A stretch of 64,000 nucleotides of DNA, from positions 3,286,001 to 3,350,000 of the forward strand of contig NZ_AP026070.1 in NCBI RefSeq assembly GCF_024363255.1, given 5' to 3'. A model generated the notes under the pieces. That model was not told the DNA's origin, did not search any database, and saw nothing but the letters and a program-made list of their open reading frames with translations. The position numbers and the translations under genes were made by a program. Shown here one piece after another: positions 55,258-64,000 of the stretch. Within the stretch, counting starts at the first letter, position 1. The number at the start of each line of letters is the position of its first letter. This DNA comes from Shewanella sp. NFH-SH190041. Lineage in GTDB: Bacteria; Pseudomonadota; Gammaproteobacteria; Enterobacterales; Shewanellaceae.

Positions 55258-55860
55258 ACGCTTTTTAGGAAACAAAATTCGTTTGAACTGATTTTAATCA
55301 GATCGTCGTAATTTCCAGCAAACCCTTGTCCCAACTGCATCATAAGTGAACAATTATTGATGCTATTCCAATAATTGCATCAGGTGCAATGAGTCAAAAG
55401 TACAAAGTACCTTTTGGTCAGTAAGGTTATTTTACTGTCGATAAATGGCAATTGCCTGCTATTTAATCACATTTATGCGACTTTATACACCCAATTCCAA
55501 AAAACTTATGAATCAAAACGAAGTTAGCTATCAGTAAATAGCACTTTCACTCCTGGTGACGACATGTATTTAGCGAGTTCAGACTACAGTAAAGTCCATC
55601 TCACCCAGTTTTACGCCAGATTTAACCATTATTATGGTTAAACAAATATGCCATCTAGCGTAATCTGTGACGATGCGAACTAATCCTGTCGGCTGACAAG
55701 CGACGCTTCCATGCTATAAACAGCCTTTGCTCACCAATGTTGCCCATGTTATTTACTTATAGAGCGGCTTTAACCGCTGAATCAGGTACTAACAGCAAGT
55801 GCGCAATGTCTATATAGCTCAGTGTATTACTCGCCGTAGCTGGAAAGTTGCGGTAACGCT
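55258..55860. other. Gene-free region between the tRNA promoter and MITE copy C
   Basis: About 600 bp without a convincing gene on either strand. It probably includes an upstream A/T-rich activator region for the tRNA operon close to 55258-55300. Confidence 0.45.
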
Positions 55861-55864
55861 CTAG

Positions 55865-56116
55865 GGTCTGTTGACCTGTCGTGATTAAATTTTGTTCGAA
55901 ATAAAAGCGTTTTAATTGCGGCGAGTGGTTTGTCGCCTAGTATGCTAAGCAAGAACCGCTCAACAAAGCATAAAACGCTTATAGCCGAACCCTGCGGGCA
56001 GCGTTTGAGACTCCTTTCTACTGCGTTATCGGCTTATCAACTACCTATCAAAGCCTCTGCCTTGTATAAGGCATCCTCAAATCGCTGCAAAAACAAACTT
56101 GAAAGGTCAACAGCCC
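55865..56116. mobile_element. MITE-like non-autonomous element, copy C
   Basis: About 252 bp between CTAG at 55861-55864 and 56117-56120. It is the reverse complement of copies A and B at 18.2-18.75 kb in most of its interior, about 90% alike by eye, with one short internal deletion in the GGTAGTTGCGC region. Ends GGTCTGTTGACC and GGTCAACAGCCC. It sits between the tRNA array and csrA. Confidence 0.8.
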
Positions 56117-56120
56117 CTAG

Positions 56121-56348
56121 CAAGAGCTAGTCATGCCGTCGCACATAAATACCATATTCGATGGCATCATTTGCAACGGCTACGAAGTCATCACGGTATA
56201 ATTGATCGCCACTCAAGACAGCGGCACATAAATTGAAGTCAGCAAATGAGGTGCAAATGGGTTCAAAATCAACAAGCAGAAGGTAGAGATAGTAAACAAG
56301 CGGGAACAACAAAAGAGGAACTGTGGGTTGAGGAAACGAACTGAGCAA
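56121..56348 (-). other. Possible gene remnant between MITE copy C and csrA
   Basis: A minus-strand frame of about 70 codons ends in text that reads like protein (FADFNLCAAVLSGDQLY...DAIEYGIYVRRHD), but it has a poor start, no SD and a low-complexity N-terminus. It may be the tail of a decayed gene. No family recognised. Confidence 0.2.
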
Positions 56349-56372
56349 TAAAAAAGCCAGCTCGAAGCTGAC
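56349..56372 (-). terminator. Rho-independent terminator downstream of csrA
   Basis: Stem GCCAGCT / AGCTGAC with loop CGA; on the minus strand it is followed by TTTTTTATT. Confidence 0.8.
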
Positions 56373-56426
56373 TCTTCTACCAAACGGGTTACTTCACGTA
56401 TTACTACCCAGTTATTGAGCAACTGG

Positions 56427-56624
56427 TTAGAAGTTACCGCCTTCGTTATTTGAACCTGATTTTTCAGACTGAATACGCTGATAAATCTCTTCACGGTGTA
56501 CAGAAACTTCTTTTGGTGCATTCACACCAATACGCACCTGATTACCTTTTACTCCCAGCACTGTAACTGTGACTTCATCACCAATCATCAGTGTTTCACC
56601 AACACGACGAGTCAAAATCAGCAT
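56427..56624 (-). CDS. csrA: Carbon storage regulator CsrA
   Basis: 65 residues. [16 protein letters not shown]...[34 protein letters not shown] in parts is the CsrA/RsmA fold; Leu4, Arg6, Arg7 and Arg44 used in RNA contact are present. It binds GGA-containing hairpins in mRNA leaders and controls translation of carbon and motility genes. AAGGAG precedes ATG. Normal gammaproteobacterial position between lysC/alaS and the Ser/Arg tRNAs. Confidence 0.97.
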   Translation of the reverse strand: MLILTRRVGETLMIGDEVTVTVLGVKGNQVRIGVNAPKEVSVHREEIYQRIQSEKSGSNNEGGNF

Positions 56625-56743
56625 TCGATTGCTCCTTTACGTTCCCAATTCAGCAATAACTCGGTACTCACCCGGTACATAAGTGTATTATAAGGTCAGC
56701 TTAGTACAAATTAATAGTAGTCGTTACCAAATTGGTTATTTAA

Positions 56744-57991
56744 TTACAGCTCGTTTAAGCCAAAAGCGTGATGTAACGCACAAACTGCCATCTGCAGATA
56801 CTTCTGCGGGATAACTAATGCCAGTTTTATCTCAGAAGTTGAGATCAACTTAACATGAATACCCAGTTTACCCAACACATCAAATACTTTAGCTGCAACA
56901 TCTGTTTTAGCCAGTGATCCACTCGCAACAAGCGAAATACGAACCAGATCCCGTTCATAAAATACTGAGCCCAAATTAACTGTCTGACTCAATCCATCCA
57001 GCTCTAACAACACTTGTTCCAGCCAGGCTTCAGACACAGTAAAGCTAACAGAAGATGAATCTGTTTGGGTTTTACTCAGTAAATCCGTTTCAACACCTAA
57101 TACAGATAATTGCTGAAATAGTTTACCCAAAGGTTCTGTGGATTTATCCGCATCTTCAAAAGATACCATAGCAAGATCACGACTAACCGCAATCCCAACC
57201 ACATTTCCACTGATATGGCAGGCTTCATCCACACAGATGAGCGTACCTTCTCCGGACTCAAAACTGGACAGCACCCGTAAAGGTACTTTGAATCGCTCTG
57301 CATAGGCCACAGAGTCCGGGTGTAAGACTTTGGCGCCTAAGCGCGCCATTTCATACATAGTAGTAAAACTAATACAAGATAAACGCCGAGCGGCAGGCTC
57401 AAGATTGGGGTCCGTGGTAAAAACACCACAAACATCAGTATAAATCTGACATTCATCGGCAGAAAGTGCCACCGCCAGAGCAACTGCAGTCGTATCGGAG
57501 CCACCTCGCCCCAATGTGGTCACATCACCGTGGGGATTGCGTCCCTGAAAACCAGCAACGACAGGAATTATATCTGATGCCAGCAATGACTCGAGATAAT
57601 CCGTATCGACCCGTTCAATGCTGGCGCGGCCGAACTGACTGTTGGTATGAATTTGAACCTGATCCCCTGTCAGGGATACTGCTTTAACGCCACGCTTTTG
57701 TAATGCCATTGCCATTAACGCAATACTGATCTGCTCTCCGGTAGAGATCAGCATATCCATCTCACGGGCATTACCATGGGGATCAATTTGACCACCCAGG
57801 GCGATCAGGCGATTGGTTTCACCTGCCATAGCAGACAAAACAATCACCTGACGAATGCCAGCACGATGTGCTGCGGCAATCTGCTCGGCGAGCACTTCAA
57901 TACGCTCGATAGAGCCTACTGAAGTTCCGCCGAATTTTTTGACATAAAGCTTATGGGTCTGGGCCGGACTAAGCTTTTCTTGGTTTGGCAC
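56744..57991 (-). CDS. lysC: Aspartate kinase, monofunctional
   Basis: 415 residues from GTG 57991 (AGAGG 6 bp upstream); an in-frame GTG at 58015 overlapping alaS lacks that SD. Kinase domain VKKFGGTSVGSIERI, ATP/aspartate site GFQGRNPHGDVTTLGRGGSDTTAVALA, then two ACT domains (about 265-410) for amino-acid feedback. Phosphorylates aspartate for lysine, threonine and methionine synthesis. It starts 11 bp after the alaS stop. No lysine riboswitch is possible between them, since the gap is too short. Confidence 0.93.
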   Translation of the reverse strand: MPNQEKLSPAQTHKLYVKKFGGTSVGSIERIEVLAEQIAAAHRAGIRQVIVLSAMAGETNRLIALGGQIDPHGNAREMDMLISTGEQISIALMAMALQKRGVKAVSLTGDQVQIHTNSQFGRASIERVDTDYLESLLASDIIPVVAGFQGRNPHGDVTTLGRGGSDTTAVALAVALSADECQIYTDVCGVFTTDPNLEPAARRLSCISFTTMYEMARLGAKVLHPDSVAYAERFKVPLRVLSSFESGEGTLICVDEACHISGNVVGIAVSRDLAMVSFEDADKSTEPLGKLFQQLSVLGVETDLLSKTQTDSSSVSFTVSEAWLEQVLLELDGLSQTVNLGSVFYERDLVRISLVASGSLAKTDVAAKVFDVLGKLGIHVKLISTSEIKLALVIPQKYLQMAVCALHHAFGLNEL

Positions 57992-58001
57992 GAATGACCT
58001 C

Positions 58002-60623
58002 TTACAGACGTTCACTCACCCAAGGCATAACCTGGGCCAGTGCATTGTCCAGATTCTCTGGCTGACTGCCACCGGCCTGAGCCATATCTGGGCGGCCGCC
58101 GCCTTTACCGCCAACCATGGCAGCTACCATAGCCACCAGTTCACCGGCCTTAACTTTACCCACCAAGTCCTTGGTCACACCTGCGATCAGATTCACTTTC
58201 GCATCACCAGCAATACCCAGTACGACAACACCTGAGCCCAGTTTTTGTTTCAGTTCATCCTGCAAACCACGCAGCGCACCCGCTTCCACGCCTTCCAGTT
58301 TCTTCACCAGTACTTTAACACCGGCAACCTCTACGGCATCACCGGCCAGATCAGCACTTGCTGCGGCAGCCAGCTTATCTTTCAGCTGAGCATTTTCTTT
58401 TTCCAGCTGCTTAGCTTTTTCCAACTGCGCCTTCAACTTAGCGACCAGAGACTGGCTATCCGCTTTCAGCAGCGATGCAGCTTCACTCAGCTCCGCCTCT
58501 TCTGCAGCAACATACGCTATGGCAGCTGCGCCAGTTACCGCCTCAATGCGACGAATACCGGCAGCAATACCACCTTCAGAGGTGATTTTGAACAGGCCAA
58601 TATCACCGGTACGACCAACATGGGTACCGCCACACAGCTCGATAGAGAAGTCACCCATAGTGACTACGCGCACTTCAGCATCGTACTTTTCGCCAAACAG
58701 TGCCATCGCACCTTTTTCCTTGGCACTATCAATATCCATTGTTGCAGTTTGCAGCTCATGGTTACGACGAATTTGGGTGTTTACCAGATCTTCAATCCGC
58801 TTCAGTTCGGCAGGCTTCACCGCTTCAACATGAGAGAAGTCAAAGCGCAGACGATCAGGATCGACCAAAGAACCTTTCTGAGTGACATGTGTACCCAAGA
58901 CCTGACGTAGGGTCGCATGCAGCAAGTGAGTCACAGAGTGGTTCAATTGAGTACGATGGCGCAGTTTTTTGTCCACCATAGCCGCAACAGACTGACCAAC
59001 AGTCAGCGTACCTGTATGCAGTACACCAGCATGGCCGGTTGCTTGACCGTACTTTTGTGTATCAGTCACTTCAAACTCGATACCATCAGCCTGCAGATGA
59101 CCGCGGTCGCCTACCTGACCACCAGATTCGCCATAAAATGGCGTGCAAGCCAATACAACAACGGCTTTATCACCGGCAGTGATGCTATCAACAGCCTGAC
59201 CCTCTTTGTAGATAGCAGTAATGGTGCTGTTACCCGTCATCTGCTCATAACCACAGAATTCAGTCTGGCCATCAATTTTTAATCCGGCATTATAATCAGC
59301 ACCAAATTTACCCGCTTCTTGAGCACGGCGGCGTTGCTCAGCCATCGCAGCTTCAAAACCAGCTTCATCTACGTTGATATTACGCTCACGGCAAACATCC
59401 GCAGTCAAATCGACAGGAAAACCATAGGTATCATACAGTTTGAATACAGTCTCGCCATCAAGCGTGTCACCGGTCAGATTTTCCAGTGCCTGATCCAACA
59501 TCCCCAAGCCACGTTCCAGTGTACGGGCAAACTGCTCTTCTTCTGCTTTCAGGGCTTTTTCTACGATGCTCTGAGTCGCAACCAAGTCTTTGGCGGCATC
59601 CCCCATCACGTCAATCAACGTTGGCACCAGTTTGTAGAAGAAGGTGTCGGTTGCACCCAATTTGTTACCATGGCGAACGGCGCGACGAATAATGCGGCGC
59701 AGCACATAACCGCGGCCTTCATTGGATGGCATCACACCATCAGCAACCAAGAATGCACAAGAGCGGATATGGTCAGCAATCACCTTCAGTGAATTGTTTT
59801 CCAGATCAGATACACCGATGATTTCAGCGGTTTTAGCAATCAGCTTAGTGAAAATATCGATTTCATAGTTGGAGTGAACACCCTGCAAAATTGCAGCAAT
59901 ACGCTCCAGCCCCATACCGGTATCAACGGAAGGCTTTGGCAGTACATCCATAGTACCGTCGGCCTGGCGATTGTATTGCATAAATACAATATTCCAGATT
60001 TCGATAAAGCGGTCGCCATCTTCTTCTGGTGTGCCAGGACGACCACCCCAGATATGATCACCGTGGTCATAGAAAATTTCAGTACATGGACCGCATGGAC
60101 CGGTATCACCCATCTGCCAGAAGTTATCTGAAGCAAACGCGGCACCTTTATTGTCACCGATACGGATAATACTCTCTTCAGGAACACCGATTTCGTTCTT
60201 CCAAATGTTGAACGCTTCATCATCGGTTTCATAGACTGTCACACACAGGCGATCTTTTGGTAATTTCAGATCTTCAGTCAGGAAAGTCCAGGCAAAACGG
60301 ATCGCATCATGCTTGAAATAATCACCAAAACTGAAGTTACCCAGCATTTCAAAAAAAGTATGGTGACGCGCAGTGTAACCAACGTTGTCCAAATCGTTAT
60401 GCTTACCGCCGGCACGAACACAGCGCTGTGCTGTGGTGGCTCGGCTATAGCTGCGCTTGTCAAATCCCAGAAATACATCTTTAAACTGGTTCATACCCGC
60501 ATTGGTAAACAGCAAGGTAGGATCATTACCAGGAACCAGTGAACTGCTGTCCACGACCTGATGACCATTTCTGGCGAAAAACGACAAAAAGGCGCTTCTC
60601 AGCTCTGCAGTGGTTTTGTACAT
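58002..60623 (-). CDS. alaS: Alanyl-tRNA synthetase
   Basis: 873 residues, standard length. Starts [21 protein letters not shown] with AGGA upstream (an ATG 18 codons earlier is open but unlikely). Class II core with motif 1-3, [21 protein letters not shown], editing domain [16 protein letters not shown] with [13 protein letters not shown] (zinc ligands), and C-terminal oligomerisation part ending [16 protein letters not shown]. Charges tRNA-Ala and clears Ser/Gly-tRNA-Ala. Confidence 0.97.
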   Translation of the reverse strand: MYKTTAELRSAFLSFFARNGHQVVDSSSLVPGNDPTLLFTNAGMNQFKDVFLGFDKRSYSRATTAQRCVRAGGKHNDLDNVGYTARHHTFFEMLGNFSFGDYFKHDAIRFAWTFLTEDLKLPKDRLCVTVYETDDEAFNIWKNEIGVPEESIIRIGDNKGAAFASDNFWQMGDTGPCGPCTEIFYDHGDHIWGGRPGTPEEDGDRFIEIWNIVFMQYNRQADGTMDVLPKPSVDTGMGLERIAAILQGVHSNYEIDIFTKLIAKTAEIIGVSDLENNSLKVIADHIRSCAFLVADGVMPSNEGRGYVLRRIIRRAVRHGNKLGATDTFFYKLVPTLIDVMGDAAKDLVATQSIVEKALKAEEEQFARTLERGLGMLDQALENLTGDTLDGETVFKLYDTYGFPVDLTADVCRERNINVDEAGFEAAMAEQRRRAQEAGKFGADYNAGLKIDGQTEFCGYEQMTGNSTITAIYKEGQAVDSITAGDKAVVVLACTPFYGESGGQVGDRGHLQADGIEFEVTDTQKYGQATGHAGVLHTGTLTVGQSVAAMVDKKLRHRTQLNHSVTHLLHATLRQVLGTHVTQKGSLVDPDRLRFDFSHVEAVKPAELKRIEDLVNTQIRRNHELQTATMDIDSAKEKGAMALFGEKYDAEVRVVTMGDFSIELCGGTHVGRTGDIGLFKITSEGGIAAGIRRIEAVTGAAAIAYVAAEEAELSEAASLLKADSQSLVAKLKAQLEKAKQLEKENAQLKDKLAAAASADLAGDAVEVAGVKVLVKKLEGVEAGALRGLQDELKQKLGSGVVVLGIAGDAKVNLIAGVTKDLVGKVKAGELVAMVAAMVGGKGGGRPDMAQAGGSQPENLDNALAQVMPWVSERL

Positions 60624-60799
60624 GAAATCTTCCTGAATGGATATCTTTGAATAATGCAAACGGGCAAGTCTACACACTTACCCACAATTGCCCAGCATTA
60701 TAAGCAGACTGGCCAAAGACGACCAGCTTTGATTGACGAATCGCTATTTAGGAAGGATAGAATGCAGCAAACGACAAAAGGCTGCAGCAATTTTAGCGG

Positions 60800-61252
60800 T
60801 TAATTCTCATCGAAAGGATCATAATCCAGTGCATAAGCTACCTGATCATAGCTAAAACCCTGGCTCATCATATAGCGGATACGTTTGGCTTTTTCTTTAT
60901 GGTCTGAGGTCTTGGGAAGCTGATACTTACGCAACGCTTTTTCTCGAGCCAGCTCAAACCAATCACAATCACTGGCATCCAGAACCTGTGCAATCAGATC
61001 CCGTGCCAGCCCTTTTTGCATAAATGCCTGACGGATCCGCACAGGGCCATGCCCTTTAGCGATGTGGGAACGCAGCAACAAACCGGCAAAACGCTCATCA
61101 TCCAGATAGCCCATTTCTTGGCAATAATTGACGGCCAAGATACAGTCTTCGACACTGAATCCTTTCAGCTGCAGTTTACCGGTTAATTCTGCAATTGAAT
61201 GATCACGCCGCGCTAATATTGTCAGCGCGGCCTGTTTTACTGCTTGGCTCAG
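60800..61252 (-). CDS. recX: RecA regulatory protein RecX, CTG start overlapping recA
   Basis: 150 residues if started at CTG 61252, the normal RecX length; the first ATG in frame lies 38 codons further in and would remove helix-rich, conserved text ([20 protein letters not shown]). The CTG overlaps the recA stop as CTGA, the same geometry as an ATGA coupling, with AGGTGA 6 bp upstream. The three-helix repeats include [16 protein letters not shown] and [15 protein letters not shown]. RecX caps RecA filaments and limits recombinase activity. ATT just before the CTG is a less likely alternative start. Confidence 0.85.
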   Translation of the reverse strand: MSQAVKQAALTILARRDHSIAELTGKLQLKGFSVEDCILAVNYCQEMGYLDDERFAGLLLRSHIAKGHGPVRIRQAFMQKGLARDLIAQVLDASDCDWFELAREKALRKYQLPKTSDHKEKAKRIRYMMSQGFSYDQVAYALDYDPFDEN

Positions 61253-62298
61253 AATACTTCACCTGTTTCCAGATCAATGTTTTCATCACCTGAAGCCGGA
61301 GCTGCAGTCGCTGACGTTAGCAGCTTAGCACGCAGCTGTTGATCGATTTCTGCTGCAATCTGTGGGTTTTCAACCAGGTATTTACCTGCATTAGCTCGAC
61401 CCTGACCAATCTTGTCACCTTTGTAGCTATACCAGGCACCAGATTTTTCTACCAGCTTATGGGCTACACCCAAGTCAACCAATTCACCGGTACGGTTAAT
61501 GCCTTGCCCATACAGGATCTGGAATTCAGCTTGCTTAAATGGTGCAGCAATTTTGTTTTTAACTACTTTCACCCGAGTTTCGTTACCCACAACCTCATCA
61601 CCATCTTTGATGGCTCCGGTGCGACGAATATCTAAACGGACAGAAGCATAGAATTTCAGTGCATTACCACCAGTTGTAGTCTCAGGGTTACCAAACATCA
61701 CCCCAATCTTCATACGGATTTGGTTAATGAAGATACACATACAGTTGGATTGCTTCAGGTTACCAGTCAATTTGCGCATCGCCTGAGACAACATCCGCGC
61801 CTGTAGACCCATGTGAGAATCACCCATTTCGCCTTCAATTTCAGCTTTCGGGGTCAGTGCAGCGACAGAGTCAACAACAATTACATCTACAGCACCACTG
61901 CGAGCCAATGCATCACAAATCTCTAACGCTTGCTCACCAGTATCAGGCTGAGAACACAGCAGATTATCAATATCTACACCTAATTTTTTGGCATAAATAG
62001 GATCCAACGCATGCTCAGCATCGATAAACGCACAAGTCTTACCTTGACGTTGTGCTGCGGCAATCAATTCTAATGTCAGCGTGGTTTTACCGGATGACTC
62101 AGGACCATAGATTTCGGTAATCCGTCCCAGAGGTAAACCACCAGCACCCAATGCAACGTCCAGAGACAGCGAGCCGGTCGAAATCGTTTCGACATCCATT
62201 GTGCGGTTATCACCCAGCTTCATGATAGAACCTTTACCAAACTGCTTTTCAATCTGGCCAAGTACAGCTGACAGTGCTTTCTGTTTGTTTTCGTTCAT
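61249..62298 (-). CDS. recA: Recombinase RecA
   Basis: 349 residues from ATG 62298 (AAAGGA 7 bp upstream). Walker [19 protein letters not shown]-type text [11 protein letters not shown], Walker [12 protein letters not shown]1/L2 loops [23 protein letters not shown] and [16 protein letters not shown]. Central to homologous recombination and to LexA cleavage. A LexA box lies upstream. It is the first gene of recA-recX. Confidence 0.98.
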   Translation of the reverse strand: MNENKQKALSAVLGQIEKQFGKGSIMKLGDNRTMDVETISTGSLSLDVALGAGGLPLGRITEIYGPESSGKTTLTLELIAAAQRQGKTCAFIDAEHALDPIYAKKLGVDIDNLLCSQPDTGEQALEICDALARSGAVDVIVVDSVAALTPKAEIEGEMGDSHMGLQARMLSQAMRKLTGNLKQSNCMCIFINQIRMKIGVMFGNPETTTGGNALKFYASVRLDIRRTGAIKDGDEVVGNETRVKVVKNKIAAPFKQAEFQILYGQGINRTGELVDLGVAHKLVEKSGAWYSYKGDKIGQGRANAGKYLVENPQIAAEIDQQLRAKLLTSATAAPASGDENIDLETGEVF

Positions 62299-62466
62299 TA
62301 ACAAATCCTTTAGTCGCCTAAATGGTTTTAACTCACCACAATGGAGGTGTATCTGTATTGTCTTTATGTCATTTTCACTGCTTTAGAGTCTATGGCCGAC
62401 AGGTGTCATGCTCATCCTTAGCAAGCCATCATACCGATAGATCACAGCAGTGAACCTGACCTAGTA

Positions 62467-62486
62467 TACTGTACAATCATACAGTA
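62467..62486. promoter_or_regulatory. LexA (SOS) box between recA and mutS
   Basis: TACTGT and ACAGTA half-sites separated by 8 bp (CTGT-N8-ACAG), fitting the E. coli-type consensus. It is 169 bp upstream of recA and 158 bp upstream of mutS; recA is the known target. A second half-site TACTGTATA lies next to it at 62492. The rest of the 345-bp gap (62299-62643) shows no gene. Confidence 0.85.
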
Positions 62487-62643
62487 TCAAGTACTGTATA
62501 GAAATTTTTTACCACCATGGGTTTTTGCTAAAAACAGCAGATTTTTCCCCCACCCCATCACATCCAAGATGATTATTGTTAAGATTGCCACCAAAGAAAT
62601 GATTGCGGCTCAGCCGAGCCATAACAAAGGCAATACAGCTTCA

Positions 62644-64000
62644 ATGACGGCAACAATTGACACTTCCGAACTGGAAAAACATACCCCTATGATGCGTCAG
62701 TATCTGACCATGAAAGCACAGCACCCAGATATGCTGTTGTTTTACCGAATGGGAGACTTTTACGAACTTTTCTATGACGATGCTAAACGGGCCTCTGAAA
62801 TGTTGGGTATTTCCCTCACTGCACGGGGGAAAAGTGGTGGCGATCCTATTCCTATGGCGGGTATTCCCTACCATGCAGTAGAAGGCTACCTGGCTAAATT
62901 AGTGCAGATTGGTCAATCTGTTGCCATTTGTGAACAAATTGGCGATCCCGCCACCAGCAAGGGGCCTGTCGAGCGTAAAGTTGTTCGTATTGTGACACCC
63001 GGAACCTTAACCGATGAAGCGCTCCTGCAGGAACATCAAGACAACCTGTTAGCCGCTGTGTATGAATATAAACAGCATTACGGTTATGCCACACTGGATG
63101 TCGCATCCGGTCGATTTGTCATTATTGAACTGGGTAGTATCGAAGCGTTAGAAGCTGAACTGCAGCGTACTAACCCAGCAGAGCTGCTATACAGTGAAGA
63201 CTTCGGCCAAATGCAGCTCATCAATCACTTCAAAGGTAAGCGTCGACGGCCAGAATGGGAATTTGACTACGATACCTGTGTCCGCTTATTGCTAGAGCAA
63301 TTTGGTACCCGAGATCTCCGGGGTTTTGGTATTGCAGATGCCAGATTATCTCTACAAGCGGCTGGTTGCTTAATGCAGTATGTCAAAGATACCCAACGCA
63401 CCGCGCTGCCCCATATCAATGCCATCACTCGATTTAGTCAAAGTGACAGTATTATTCTTGATGCTGCAACCCGGCGGAATTTGGAGCTAACCACCAATTT
63501 GAGTGGTGGTCGAGAAAATACGCTGGCCTCGGTATTGGATGCCACTGCAACACCTATGGGTAGCCGTATGCTACAACGCTGGTTACATCAACCATTGCGG
63601 CATCACGGGCAAATCTTAGCCCGCCAGCAAGGCGTGAGCGAATTACTGCAAAACGGCTTATATACCGAACTACATGAAATGCTTAAGGAATTAGGTGATG
63701 TAGAGCGGATTATGGCCCGATTAGCACTGCGCAGTGCCAGACCTCGTGACTTTGCCAGACTGCGCCAAGCGCTGGCAATGCTGCCAGCGCTACAACAATT
63801 ATTAGCTGACTGTGATAGTGAGTATCTACGCCAACTGGCGCTACAGCTAAGTGAGTTTCCACAACTTCATGATCTGCTGGAGCGGGCTATTATCGATAAT
63901 CCGCCGGTGCTTATCCGTGATGGCGGAGTGATCCGTGAGGGTTACCATGCAGAGCTAGATGAATGGCGCAGCTTAAGTGATGGTGCAACCGGCTATCTCG
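62644..64000 (+). CDS. mutS: DNA mismatch repair protein MutS, N-terminal half (cut by window edge)
   Basis: 452 codons are visible. Mismatch-recognition domain [30 protein letters not shown] (Phe-x-Glu motif in GDFYELF, about 36-42), connector domain, and start of the core/lever domain. An in-frame ATG at 62599 is possible, but 62644 gives the usual MT-x-ID...[13 protein letters not shown]-terminus. The ATPase region lies beyond the window. Divergent from recA; no cinA gene between them, unlike E. coli. Confidence 0.96.
   Translation, partial: MTATIDTSELEKHTPMMRQYLTMKAQHPDMLLFYRMGDFYELFYDDAKRASEMLGISLTARGKSGGDPIPMAGIPYHAVEGYLAKLVQIGQSVAICEQIGDPATSKGPVERKVVRIVTPGTLTDEALLQEHQDNLLAAVYEYKQHYGYATLDVASGRFVIIELGSIEALEAELQRTNPAELLYSEDFGQMQLINHFKGKRRRPEWEFDYDTCVRLLLEQFGTRDLRGFGIADARLSLQAAGCLMQYVKDTQRTALPHINAITRFSQSDSIILDAATRRNLELTTNLSGGRENTLASVLDATATPMGSRMLQRWLHQPLRHHGQILARQQGVSELLQNGLYTELHEMLKELGDVERIMARLALRSARPRDFARLRQALAMLPALQQLLADCDSEYLRQLALQLSEFPQLHDLLERAIIDNPPVLIRDGGVIREGYHAELDEWRSLSDGATGYL

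Noticed and set aside
1..64000. CRISPR arrays, prophage or conjugative modules
   Set aside because: No regularly spaced palindromic repeats with unique spacers, no cas, integrase, capsid or relaxase genes were seen. The only periodic arrays are the 8-bp repeat and the tRNA genes.

Overview
The window looks like a gammaproteobacterial chromosome segment from Shewanella or a close relative. Three things point there: the block mutS / recA-recX / alaS / lysC / csrA / tRNA-Ser-tRNA-Arg; a complete periplasmic [FeFe]-hydrogenase cluster in the order hydA-hydB-cytochrome b-hydG-hydX-hydE-hydF, as I recall it from Shewanella; and a porin-phoB-phoR-pstS block. The assignment rests on gene order and protein recognition only; no search was run.

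Layout. 1-3.1 kb: a minus-strand operon (binding protein, FecCD-type permease, ATPase, SAM methyltransferase cut by the window edge) behind a near-perfect ModE-type operator, which suggests molybdate/tungstate rather than iron or B12. 3.2-17.6 kb: envelope and redox genes (yjdM, two TonB-dependent receptors, YqhD-type alcohol dehydrogenase, GST, RsmB-like methyltransferase, YfaZ, glutathione peroxidase) and an 11-copy octanucleotide repeat. 17.6-18.15 kb: two tandem, paralogous, small-RNA-like units, each with a sigma-E type promoter, a conserved hairpin loop with covarying stems, and a terminator. 18.2-19.6 kb: two MITE-like elements and an intact IS5-family element stacked end to end through shared CTAG sites. 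19.7-25.6 kb: pstS with a Pho box, phoR, phoB, a porin and rdgC. 25.8-35 kb: a DauA-like transporter and the hydrogenase cluster, in which HydEFG build the H-cluster, HydA/HydB form the enzyme and the cytochrome b links it to the quinone pool.

35-39.7 kb is an accessory, partly AT-rich patch: an unknown small protein, yecD, a secreted beta/gamma-crystallin-repeat protein, a lipoprotein esterase, and an inverted decayed second copy of yecD. 39.8-53.8 kb is mostly housekeeping and transport: purEK, an SLT lipoprotein, gshA, an M16 protease lipoprotein, a YqaA-like membrane protein, a dicarboxylate symporter, and the oadGAB sodium-pumping decarboxylase. 54.3-55.2 kb holds nine tRNA genes (seven Arg-ACG, two Ser-GCT) in one minus-strand array. 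A third MITE copy follows, then csrA, lysC, alaS, recX, recA (LexA box upstream) and the divergent 5' part of mutS.

Most notable: the twin sigma-E sRNA candidates, the ModE box that reassigns the FecCD-type transporter, CTG start codons inferred for recX and hydX, and the CTAG-stacked MITE/IS array. Several start codons below differ from the longest open frame because a Shine-Dalgarno sequence supports a downstream start; each case is stated.
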